The notes below the pieces were generated by a model. That model was not told the origin of the DNA, ran no database searches, and saw only the letters and a program-made list of their open reading frames with translations. From CAYJLA01 sp964371305 (lineage in GTDB: Bacteria > Bacillota_I > Bacilli_A > RFN20 > CAG-826), in contig CAYJLA010000034.1 in assembly GCA_964371305.1 (NCBI GenBank), forward strand, positions 1 through 6,273: a stretch of DNA of 6,273 bases. Direction: 5' to 3'. Each line of letters starts with the position of its first letter. The stretch's first letter is position 1. Below, piece by piece: positions 1 through 5,509 of this stretch. Position numbers and translations under genes: made by a program.

Positions 1-89
1 ATAACAATTACTAATTCAACAACAGTAAATCCATGTAGATTAGCGCTTCTTCTTTGTGTATGATAACTTTTATAAAAATATTTCTTCAT
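1..89 (-). CDS. Prepilin-like protein with type IV pilin N-terminal motif, 5' fragment
   Basis: Reading the minus strand from an ATG at 89-87 gives 29 complete codons before the left edge: a basic 20-residue leader (begins MKKYFYKSYH, then TQRRSANLHG) followed by FTVVELVIV. This is the prepilin processing motif: Gly at -1 (G20), Phe at +1, Glu at +5 (E25), then the start of a hydrophobic helix. In the known family, a prepilin peptidase (PilD/ComC type) cleaves after the Gly and usually methylates the Phe, and the helix packs into a pilus or pseudopilus fibre. An in-frame TAA lies at 101-99, so only ATG-89 or a TTG at 92 can be the start; ATG fits better. No clear Shine-Dalgarno precedes it. 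The gene is divergent from the rest of the window. Whether it is a major pilin, a ComG-type competence pseudopilin or a large surface protein using the same leader cannot be told from the fragment. Confidence 0.8.
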   Translation of the reverse strand, partial: MKKYFYKSYHTQRRSANLHGFTVVELVIV

Positions 90-95
90 CAATTC

Positions 96-124
96 ATTTT
101 ATTAAATTTATTATTAGTAGTAAA
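96..124 (-). promoter_or_regulatory. Possible promoter for the prepilin-like gene
   Basis: On the minus strand, TTTACT (124-119, four of six matches to TTGACA) is separated by 17 bp from TAAAAT (101-96, five of six matches to TATAAT). The start of transcription would fall almost on the ATG, giving a leaderless or nearly leaderless mRNA, which agrees with the missing Shine-Dalgarno. The region is so AT-rich that such matches arise by chance, so this is tentative. Confidence 0.22.
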
Positions 125-157
125 TAATAACCTATATTTAATAATTTAAATTAATAA

Positions 158-203
158 TTGTGATTTTTATTTAAGTAGTGTGGGATCCAAGCTAGAATCA
201 CAA
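158..203. repeat. 8-bp inverted repeat in the divergent spacer
   Basis: TTGTGATT (158-165) and AATCACAA (196-203) are perfect inverted copies around a 30-base loop that holds a GGATCC palindrome and is richer in G and C than its surroundings. It lies between the divergent prepilin-like and surface-protein genes, about 40 bp upstream of the promoter of the latter, with no T-run on either side. It could be a two-half-site regulator binding site or chance. The rest of the spacer (90-279) is plain AT-rich DNA apart from the promoters. Confidence 0.35.
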
Positions 204-241
204 GAAGAAATCCTTTACATTTAATTATTAAAAAGAAGTTA

Positions 242-270
242 TTCATACTATAGTTGGTTTAGTATATAAT
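242..270 (+). promoter_or_regulatory. Sigma-A-type promoter of the first surface-protein gene
   Basis: A perfect -10 box TATAAT (265-270) lies 17 bp downstream of TTCATA (242-247, four of six matches to TTGACA). Transcription would start near 277, leaving a leader of about 15 bases that contains the GAGG ribosome site. The -10 and the spacing are convincing; the -35 is moderate. Confidence 0.6.
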
Positions 271-281
271 AAAAAAAGTGT

Positions 282-285
282 GAGG
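282..285 (+). promoter_or_regulatory. Ribosome binding site that fixes the start at 292
   Basis: GAGG is six bases upstream of ATG-292. A longer reading frame opens at GTG-280, but that codon overlaps this Shine-Dalgarno site and would add only MRKN ahead of the typical signal-peptide start MKKI. ATG-292 is therefore preferred. Confidence 0.8.
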
Positions 286-291
286 AAAAAT

Positions 292-2016
292 ATGAAAAAG
301 ATACTATTAGGATTTATGATGATTATTATGGGATTAGCGGCAACTGGTGGCGCTATTTTGCATAATGAAGTAGTTGAAACAAATGCTGCAGTTCAACCAA
401 CAGAGATTGAAATGACTCAGGCAACTTATGGAACAAAAAGAAACGTTGTTCATGATTTTACAAAAGAAAATACAAGTGATTACGCTTATCTAATGCGTGA
501 AGGTTCACTTATTATGAATATTGGTAAAGGCGGCTATGTAACTGAATCTACTTTAATAACGAAAACATTCCCAATAATTTCTAGAGATAGCGATATTGGA
601 TTAAATTTCAGTTTTAGCGTGCCAGAAGGAAAAGATGTTAAATCTCTTAACATAAGACTTGCTTTAGGAACTCTTGGAAATACTGGATATAACTACACAC
701 ATACATTTGAAACTCCTGTTACGGGCGATGTAGTGTTAAATCTAATTCTTCCATTTGATTATGAAACATCAAACTTAGAAGAAATAGTTGGCTATTCAAG
801 TAGTTTGGTAGTCCATACTATTAAAGACTCAACCGATACACTCGTTCGTGATTTGGTCTACAATTATGCTACATTTTCATATTATGAATTAGTTGCTACT
901 AAAATTGAAGTAACACAAGATGAAATTATAAATAACGTTGTTGGACAAGATATAAATGTTAAAGCTATATCAATAACTACTTCTTTTGAAGGAGGTTATC
1001 AAGAAACAATTAGCAAAACTGCTACTAGTTCTTCTTACTATTTATCTAATAATATTGGTAATTTCTGGCATTCTGAAACATACACAGGGAATGTATATTT
1101 ATCAAATCACATTGTAGGAACTTATTTTGGTTTACCTAATTACTGGATGAGATATGTTCCGGGTTATAGTGCAATTAAGTTAACTGTAGGAGATGTATAT
1201 GGTTATATTTTACATGAAGATACTGCAGGTGAATCTTTAACTCCAACACTTGATTTAAAAAACGGTGATCATGTGTATATAGGTGGACCAGAAGGATACT
1301 TAAGTGCAAGTAATGTCTTTGCAGGGAATGCTAATGTTTTGATTAGCGAATCAGAACTAACAAGTAATGATTTATTTATGCTTACTTATAGTCCAGATTC
1401 AAAAATTCAAAATTTAACACTTAAACACGCTGTATATGGGTATTTAGGCTATTATAGATGGGATAACATAATGGCATTCTTCGACAATCATGATGAATTT
1501 GCTGATGAATATGCTGGTTTGGGATTTGCATATATTGAAGCTTTTGATAAAGTTATGTTAATAAACGGTTATACTGATACGGTTGACTATGTTGGTGGTC
1601 AATGGAATGAATATTACGACAATGAAGATGTTCCTGCTCCACTTACTGGTAACATGGGTTTAATTAAAGCAACACCAAGTGCTGCTACTGTTGCTAATTT
1701 AATTAATGCAGAAGATAGCGAAGGACAATGTGTTTTAAAGTTTAATCTTGCAAAAAAATCTTTATTGGCTTTATCTATTGAAGAATTAAACGTTTTTAAA
1801 ACATCAACAGATACAAATATCTTAAATGCAAGATTACGTTATGAAGCTTGGGCTGCACATCTTAATCAATCAGCATATACTGATGAGGTTTTAATAAATG
1901 ATTTTGTTGTTATACAAGATATTTCAACTATACTTGCTGTAGTTTCGATTATTGTTATAGCAAGTGTATCGTTAATCGCATACACTACATATTCTAAAAA
2001 GAGATTAGACAAGTAA
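292..2016 (+). CDS. Secreted, C-terminally anchored surface protein of unknown function (paralog A)
   Basis: I do not recognise a named family. The 574-residue product has an N-terminal signal peptide (Lys2-Lys3, hydrophobic core about 4-23, possible cleavage near A32/A33), a large exported part, and a transmembrane helix at about 545-567 followed by the basic tail SKKRLDK. This predicts a single-pass protein facing outward. Three parts can be drawn: an N-terminal, probably beta-rich domain (about 46-205, with GKGG at 78-81 and FSYYEL at 195-200); a middle region (about 320-450) rich in Gly, Tyr and aromatics with GYL-type motifs (EGYLSAS, YGYLGYY) resembling beta-trefoil-like repeats; and a membrane-proximal module (466-530) with LSIEELN, FKTSTD and RYEAWA. 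The only cysteine is C480. The gene has its own promoter and terminator, so it is probably monocistronic. The protein at 3676-5397 is a collinear paralog of almost the same length. Adhesion, ligand binding or an envelope role are all possible; none is shown. Confidence 0.85.
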   Translation: MKKILLGFMMIIMGLAATGGAILHNEVVETNAAVQPTEIEMTQATYGTKRNVVHDFTKENTSDYAYLMREGSLIMNIGKGGYVTESTLITKTFPIISRDSDIGLNFSFSVPEGKDVKSLNIRLALGTLGNTGYNYTHTFETPVTGDVVLNLILPFDYETSNLEEIVGYSSSLVVHTIKDSTDTLVRDLVYNYATFSYYELVATKIEVTQDEIINNVVGQDINVKAISITTSFEGGYQETISKTATSSSYYLSNNIGNFWHSETYTGNVYLSNHIVGTYFGLPNYWMRYVPGYSAIKLTVGDVYGYILHEDTAGESLTPTLDLKNGDHVYIGGPEGYLSASNVFAGNANVLISESELTSNDLFMLTYSPDSKIQNLTLKHAVYGYLGYYRWDNIMAFFDNHDEFADEYAGLGFAYIEAFDKVMLINGYTDTVDYVGGQWNEYYDNEDVPAPLTGNMGLIKATPSAATVANLINAEDSEGQCVLKFNLAKKSLLALSIEELNVFKTSTDTNILNARLRYEAWAAHLNQSAYTDEVLINDFVVIQDISTILAVVSIIVIASVSLIAYTTYSKKRLDK

Positions 2017-2050
2017 AACAAATTTTATAATAGTATTTCTTGTAAAAATT

Positions 2051-2082
2051 AAACTGCTGAACGTAAAATTTAGCAGTTTTTT
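2051..2082 (+). terminator. Intrinsic terminator after surface-protein gene A
   Basis: AAACTGCT (2051-2058) pairs perfectly with AGCAGTTT (2072-2079). A G-U and two A-U pairs extend the stem inward to 11 pairs around a 7-base loop. The 3' arm runs directly into six Ts (2077-2082), with another T-rich stretch soon after. It lies 35 bases after the TAA and separates this gene from the transporter gene. Confidence 0.8.
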
Positions 2083-2163
2083 AACATATTTTTACTAGAA
2101 TGATCACTATATATTTACGGACCTGCATTATAGTAATTTTAAAATAGCATATAAGCTTAATAA

Positions 2164-2192
2164 TTGACAACTTAACTCAACTTAAATAAAAT
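2164..2192 (+). promoter_or_regulatory. Near-consensus promoter of the MATE transporter gene
   Basis: A perfect -35 box TTGACA (2164-2169) is followed at exactly 17 bp by TAAAAT (2187-2192, five of six matches). Transcription is expected near 2199, only about ten bases before ATG-2209. The spacer contains a direct repeat described separately, so a strong basal promoter may be held down by a repressor. Confidence 0.65.
2168..2185 (+). repeat. Direct repeat CAACTTAA x2 inside the MATE promoter
   Basis: CAACTTAA occurs at 2168-2175 and again at 2178-2185, a period of 10 bp, close to one helical turn. The first copy overlaps the last two bases of the -35 box and the second ends just before the -10 box. 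This position suits an operator bound by a dimeric or cooperative repressor on one face of the DNA. No regulator gene is in the window, and the role is inferred from position only. Confidence 0.45.
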
Positions 2193-2208
2193 AAATACTG
2201 GCAAAGAT

Positions 2209-3600
2209 ATGATTTTAACTAAAGTTAACTACAGTAAGGACTCAGCATTTAAAATATTTTTAAAATGCGCAATACCTAGTGTTATAGCAATGTTTTTTGC
2301 GTCGATTGCAACTATGGTTGATGGAATATTTGTTGGGCAAAATTTAGGAGTAGATGGATTGTCTGCAGTTAATTTAATTACACCAATATTTATGTTACTT
2401 GTTGCGTTTGCTGGAATGATTGCTGTTGGTGGTAGTGTGCAAGTTTCTATGTATTTAGGTAATAAAAACAAGCAATTTGCCAGTAGAGTATTTACTACTA
2501 GTGTAATTTTACTAGTGCTGTTCGGTCTTGTCTTTGGAACAATTACATTTTTTTCTGCAAAAAGTATACTAAGTCTGTTTGATGCAAGTGCAACACTAAT
2601 TGATTATGCAGTTAAGTATATTCAACCGTTTGCTTATACACTTCCATTACTCTTTTTGTTTTTCTCTTTAGATAATTTTTTAAGGGTATGTAAAAAGATA
2701 AAAACGTCATTATTACTTAATATACTTGCTGCGCTTATTAACATACTTTTAGATTGGCTATTTCTAGCACATCTAGGTCTAGGTATTGAATTTGCTGCGT
2801 ATGCTACTGCAATTTCATTTTCAGTTCCAAGTATTATTGTAGTTATTATATTTGCTACAAAAAAGCTCGATTTACACTATACAAAACCAGTTTTTTATAA
2901 AAAATTGTTATTTAATATATTTTTTAATGGTAGTAGTGAATTTTTATCAAATTCAGCATCTAGTTTTATATCTTTAATTATAAATGGTGTCTTACTGAGT
3001 TTAGCAGGTGCAGTTGGTGTTGCGGCATATTCGGCTGTTTTATACATTGATAGCATTGTACAACCTTTACTATTTTCTTTAAGTGACTCTGTTCAACCCG
3101 CTATTTCATACAATATCGGTAAAAAAGACCATAAAAAAATTTCTTCCATTGTAATTATTACCTCTGTGGCAGCAGCAATAATTTCTCTTGTTGTTTTTGT
3201 TGTTATGTTAAGTGCGCCTAAGGCATTAGTTTCGCTATTTGCTGAGTCAGGAGAGCTTGAAATGATTTCGCTTGCAACATCTGGTGTTATAATAATGAGT
3301 TTTTCTTATTTAGTTATATGGCTAAATATAGCTGCTAGTAGTTTCTTTACTTCTGTTAATAGACCTATGTTCTCATTAATTATTATGATGTCTCAAATAG
3401 TAGTGTTTCCGTTGATATTTATATTTATCTTGCCTAACGTAATGGGTGTTAACGGCGTATTTTATACGATGCTATTTTCAATTATAATTGCATTTATAAT
3501 CGCAAGTGTTTTAATTACTATTTTCATAAAGAAAAAAATGATATACAAAATACAAGTTGATGAAAGCATACTAGATGAACAAATAGCAGAAAATAGTTAA
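2209..3600 (+). CDS. MATE-family multidrug/toxin efflux transporter
   Basis: A 463-residue, very hydrophobic protein with about 12 predicted membrane helices in two homologous halves (about 16-216 and 235-440) and a short polar C-terminal tail. This is the usual size and plan for MATE proteins, which export cationic drugs or metabolites in exchange for Na+ or H+. Family signs are AIPSVIAM and VDGIFVGQNLG in helix 1 (D38 sits where many MATE proteins carry the cation-coupling Asp), the GGSVQVSMYLG stretch near residue 80, and QPAISYNIGKK (296-306) in the second half, which resembles the QPiigyNyG motif of MepA/DinF-like members. ATG-2209 is the only normal start codon between the in-frame TAA at 2173 and helix 1. 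Shine-Dalgarno complementarity is weak. The gene sits between two paralogous surface-protein genes, with a terminator upstream and only 75 bases before the next start. The substrate cannot be inferred. Confidence 0.93.
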   Translation: MILTKVNYSKDSAFKIFLKCAIPSVIAMFFASIATMVDGIFVGQNLGVDGLSAVNLITPIFMLLVAFAGMIAVGGSVQVSMYLGNKNKQFASRVFTTSVILLVLFGLVFGTITFFSAKSILSLFDASATLIDYAVKYIQPFAYTLPLLFLFFSLDNFLRVCKKIKTSLLLNILAALINILLDWLFLAHLGLGIEFAAYATAISFSVPSIIVVIIFATKKLDLHYTKPVFYKKLLFNIFFNGSSEFLSNSASSFISLIINGVLLSLAGAVGVAAYSAVLYIDSIVQPLLFSLSDSVQPAISYNIGKKDHKKISSIVIITSVAAAIISLVVFVVMLSAPKALVSLFAESGELEMISLATSGVIIMSFSYLVIWLNIAASSFFTSVNRPMFSLIIMMSQIVVFPLIFIFILPNVMGVNGVFYTMLFSIIIAFIIASVLITIFIKKKMIYKIQVDESILDEQIAENS

Positions 3601-3622
3601 AGCCAAGTTGAATAAAAAATAT

Positions 3623-3651
3623 TTTATTAATACTTTGATTTATTTTATAAT
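3623..3651 (+). promoter_or_regulatory. Probable promoter of the second surface-protein gene
   Basis: A perfect -10 box TATAAT (3646-3651) lies in the 75-base gap after the transporter gene. At 17 bp upstream is only TTTATT (3623-3628), a poor -35. A start near 3658 would keep the whole Shine-Dalgarno site in the leader. Because no convincing terminator follows the transporter gene, this gene may also be reached by read-through. Confidence 0.42.
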
Positions 3652-3663
3652 TTACTTATATTT

Positions 3664-3668
3664 GGAGG
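3664..3668 (+). promoter_or_regulatory. Strong ribosome binding site (GGAGG) for ATG-3676
   Basis: GGAGG is placed seven bases before ATG-3676. It is stronger than the site of paralog A and much stronger than anything upstream of the transporter start. Confidence 0.8.
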
Positions 3669-3675
3669 GAATATT

Positions 3676-5397
3676 ATGAAAAAAATATTTAATGCTGTTG
3701 GTTTTTCATTATTAGGTATATCTCTTTTCGCTAGTATACTTATTAATAGACCAATTCAAACTGACGCAAGTGCAAACGAAGAAGTATCAATTGTCAATTG
3801 CGAGACCGGAACAAAGAAAACTATCGGCCTAGATCTTGCAAACCCAAGTTCTAACGATCCTTTGCATTATGTAAGACGTGGAAAAGAACTCAATGTTTCT
3901 TTAGGTAAAGGTGGTGAATTAGTTTTTTCGGATTATGGTGCAAAATTAATTAATTCAAAAGATCCACATTTAGCTCGTGGAACACAAATTGGTATAAATG
4001 TTTCATTCACTTTAGCTGAAGGAGTTAGTATTGATAATTTTAGTGTTTTATTAAAAGATTTTTCCTATGACAATATTGTTGATACTAAAGTAATAAATTA
4101 TGATTTACCACAAACAGGATTAATAGAATCAACTATTGTTATGGATATAGTCGATTTTGACTCACAATACTTTAATTTTGCAAACGCAATTTCTATTGCA
4201 AATATGAAATTAGGTTTTGCTACGATTGCAGATGATTCAGTTAGTTTTAACGCTATTTCAATAACATACTATGAATTAGAAGTTGAAAGTATCGTTATAA
4301 ACAAACTAACTCTCCGCGAAAATACTATGCATCATACAAGCATTACTAATACAATATATGAAGAAATGGATATTGAAGTTTATTATGCAGGAAATTATAT
4401 TGAGCATTTTACACAAGATTCTGAAGGTAATAAAGTTGTGTCATCAAACAAATACGGGTTTGGTAGCGAACTAGAAATGAACAATATAGCTTTCGATGGT
4501 TATTTTAGTTTGTATGATAATAACGATAGCTATTTTGATATTTTAAACCCATCAATAAAGCTCAGTGTATTTGATGTTAGTATAGTTTATTATTTCGATT
4601 CTAATTATGTAATGCACGTTGGTGATGATGGTTTAACAGAAATATTGTATGGACAACATTTTTACTTGAAAACACATGATGAAATACATGGTGAACGATA
4701 CATAAGTTCTAAAAAAATTGCAAATAATGATTTAACACACATTGTTCAAACTGAAGATTTAAGTATTGAAGATGCCTTCATTTTTGAATTTGATTCAAAG
4801 TATGGTTATGTAATTTCTTCACTGCATGGCTATTTACATGCTTCATTAACTACTGGTGAATTACTTTTTTTACCTACAGTAACTGAAAATGACGATACAG
4901 TTATTCCAGAATGTACTATTATAATTTTAGGAACTGACTTTCAAACTATTTCACTTGGTATTTTGAATTATTATATGTCTTCAGATGTAAATAATGAAGA
5001 TAGATTTGTCTTAACATCTGAAGGAATTGGATATGCCCTGCAACCTTTTGAAATAATAAATACAGCTGATACAGTCGCTAATCAAATTAATTGGGGTGAA
5101 GAAGTAAATCAATGTACTTATAAGTTTGATTGGGTCAAAAAATATGTTTTAACATTGTCTATAGAAGAATTAAATATTTTTAAAACTTCTACTGATGCAG
5201 ACATAGTAAGTGCAAGAACTCGCTATGAAGCGTGGGCTGTTCATCTTAATCAGGAAAGTTATACTGCAGGTACTTCAATTTATAGTTTAACTATTAATGA
5301 AAATACAGGAACTATTATTGGTATAATTACTGTTGTAACTATTGTAAGTGTCTCTATTATTGTTTACATGACATATTCTAAGAGAAAAGTAAGATAA
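3676..5397 (+). CDS. Secreted, C-terminally anchored surface protein of unknown function (paralog B)
   Basis: This 573-residue protein is a diverged, collinear copy of the one at 292-2016 and has no recognised named function. It has a signal peptide (MKKIFNAVGF start, core to about residue 23, likely cleavage after the AxA-type DASA at 30-33), an exported body, and a transmembrane helix at about 546-567 with the basic tail SKRKVR. Shared landmarks fall at matching numbers: GTKK at 45-48, RRG/GKGG at 67-80, ITYYEL at 196-201, a glycine- and aromatic-containing middle with ERYISS and HGYLHAS (about 325-400), C480, and the LSIEELN-FKTSTD-RYEAWA module ending at 530. In 488-530 I count 31 of 43 residues identical to paralog A, whereas the body is much more diverged. 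It differs in having two more mature cysteines (C42 and C413). The unequal conservation suggests a fixed anchoring module and a faster-changing outer part. Confidence 0.85.
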   Translation: MKKIFNAVGFSLLGISLFASILINRPIQTDASANEEVSIVNCETGTKKTIGLDLANPSSNDPLHYVRRGKELNVSLGKGGELVFSDYGAKLINSKDPHLARGTQIGINVSFTLAEGVSIDNFSVLLKDFSYDNIVDTKVINYDLPQTGLIESTIVMDIVDFDSQYFNFANAISIANMKLGFATIADDSVSFNAISITYYELEVESIVINKLTLRENTMHHTSITNTIYEEMDIEVYYAGNYIEHFTQDSEGNKVVSSNKYGFGSELEMNNIAFDGYFSLYDNNDSYFDILNPSIKLSVFDVSIVYYFDSNYVMHVGDDGLTEILYGQHFYLKTHDEIHGERYISSKKIANNDLTHIVQTEDLSIEDAFIFEFDSKYGYVISSLHGYLHASLTTGELLFLPTVTENDDTVIPECTIIILGTDFQTISLGILNYYMSSDVNNEDRFVLTSEGIGYALQPFEIINTADTVANQINWGEEVNQCTYKFDWVKKYVLTLSIEELNIFKTSTDADIVSARTRYEAWAVHLNQESYTAGTSIYSLTINENTGTIIGIITVVTIVSVSIIVYMTYSKRKVR

Positions 5398-5429
5398 TTA
5401 ATTTAAATGACTTTATATAAAATAAAATT

Positions 5430-5441
5430 AAACAATTGTTT
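5430..5441. repeat. 12-bp perfect palindrome upstream of the lipoprotein gene
   Basis: AAACAATTGTTT is a perfect palindrome, nested in a wider AT-only inverted repeat (ATATAAAA at 5415-5422 with TTTTATAT at 5440-5447). It lies 33 bases after the stop of paralog B and about 40 bp upstream of the lipoprotein -10 box. It could be a weak, GC-free hairpin or an operator. The absence of G-C pairs in the outer stem makes it a poor intrinsic terminator. Confidence 0.25.
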
Positions 5442-5477
5442 TTATATGCATTAAATTAGTGTAATACAGTGAAATTA

Positions 5478-5486
5478 TGATATACT
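5478..5486 (+). promoter_or_regulatory. Extended -10 promoter of the lipoprotein gene
   Basis: TGATATACT contains TATACT (5481-5486, five of six matches to TATAAT) with the TG dinucleotide one base upstream that marks an extended -10 promoter. No good -35 is present at 16-18 bp, which extended -10 promoters tolerate. Transcription would start near 5493, just ahead of the Shine-Dalgarno site. Confidence 0.5.
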
Positions 5487-5495
5487 TAACAAGTT

Positions 5496-5502
5496 AAAGG
5501 AG
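5496..5502 (+). promoter_or_regulatory. Strong ribosome binding site (AAAGGAG) for ATG-5510
   Basis: AAAGGAG ends seven bases before ATG-5510, a near-ideal site. It supports this ATG as the start of the partial lipoprotein gene, which has no stop codon within the window. Confidence 0.8.
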
Positions 5503-5509
5503 AAAAAAT

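Noticed and set aside
280..291. GTG-280 as the start of the first surface protein
   Set aside because: It would place the GAGG ribosome site inside the coding region and leave almost no leader after the promoter. ATG-292 follows the site at the right distance and begins a standard signal peptide.
2229..2471. Minus-strand open frame of 80 codons inside the transporter gene
   Set aside because: It lies wholly opposite the strongly supported MATE coding sequence, has no ribosome site of note, and its product has no family features. It is an antisense shadow.
2177..3611. TCAACTT (2177-2183) and its inverse AAGTTGA (3605-3611) flanking the MATE gene as mobile-element ends
   Set aside because: Seven bases are too few in AT-rich DNA, there is no flanking target duplication or transposase, and the left copy is part of the promoter repeat.
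3611..3628. AT-only hairpin (AATAAAA/TTTTATT) just after the transporter gene as a terminator
   Set aside because: The stem is seven A-T pairs with no G-C and no proper T-run after it, too weak for an intrinsic terminator; it also overlaps the probable promoter of the next gene.
292..5397. Recoded UGA (Mycoplasma-type code)
   Set aside because: Tryptophan is always TGG in the coding regions, and no reading frame needs TGA read-through to be complete.
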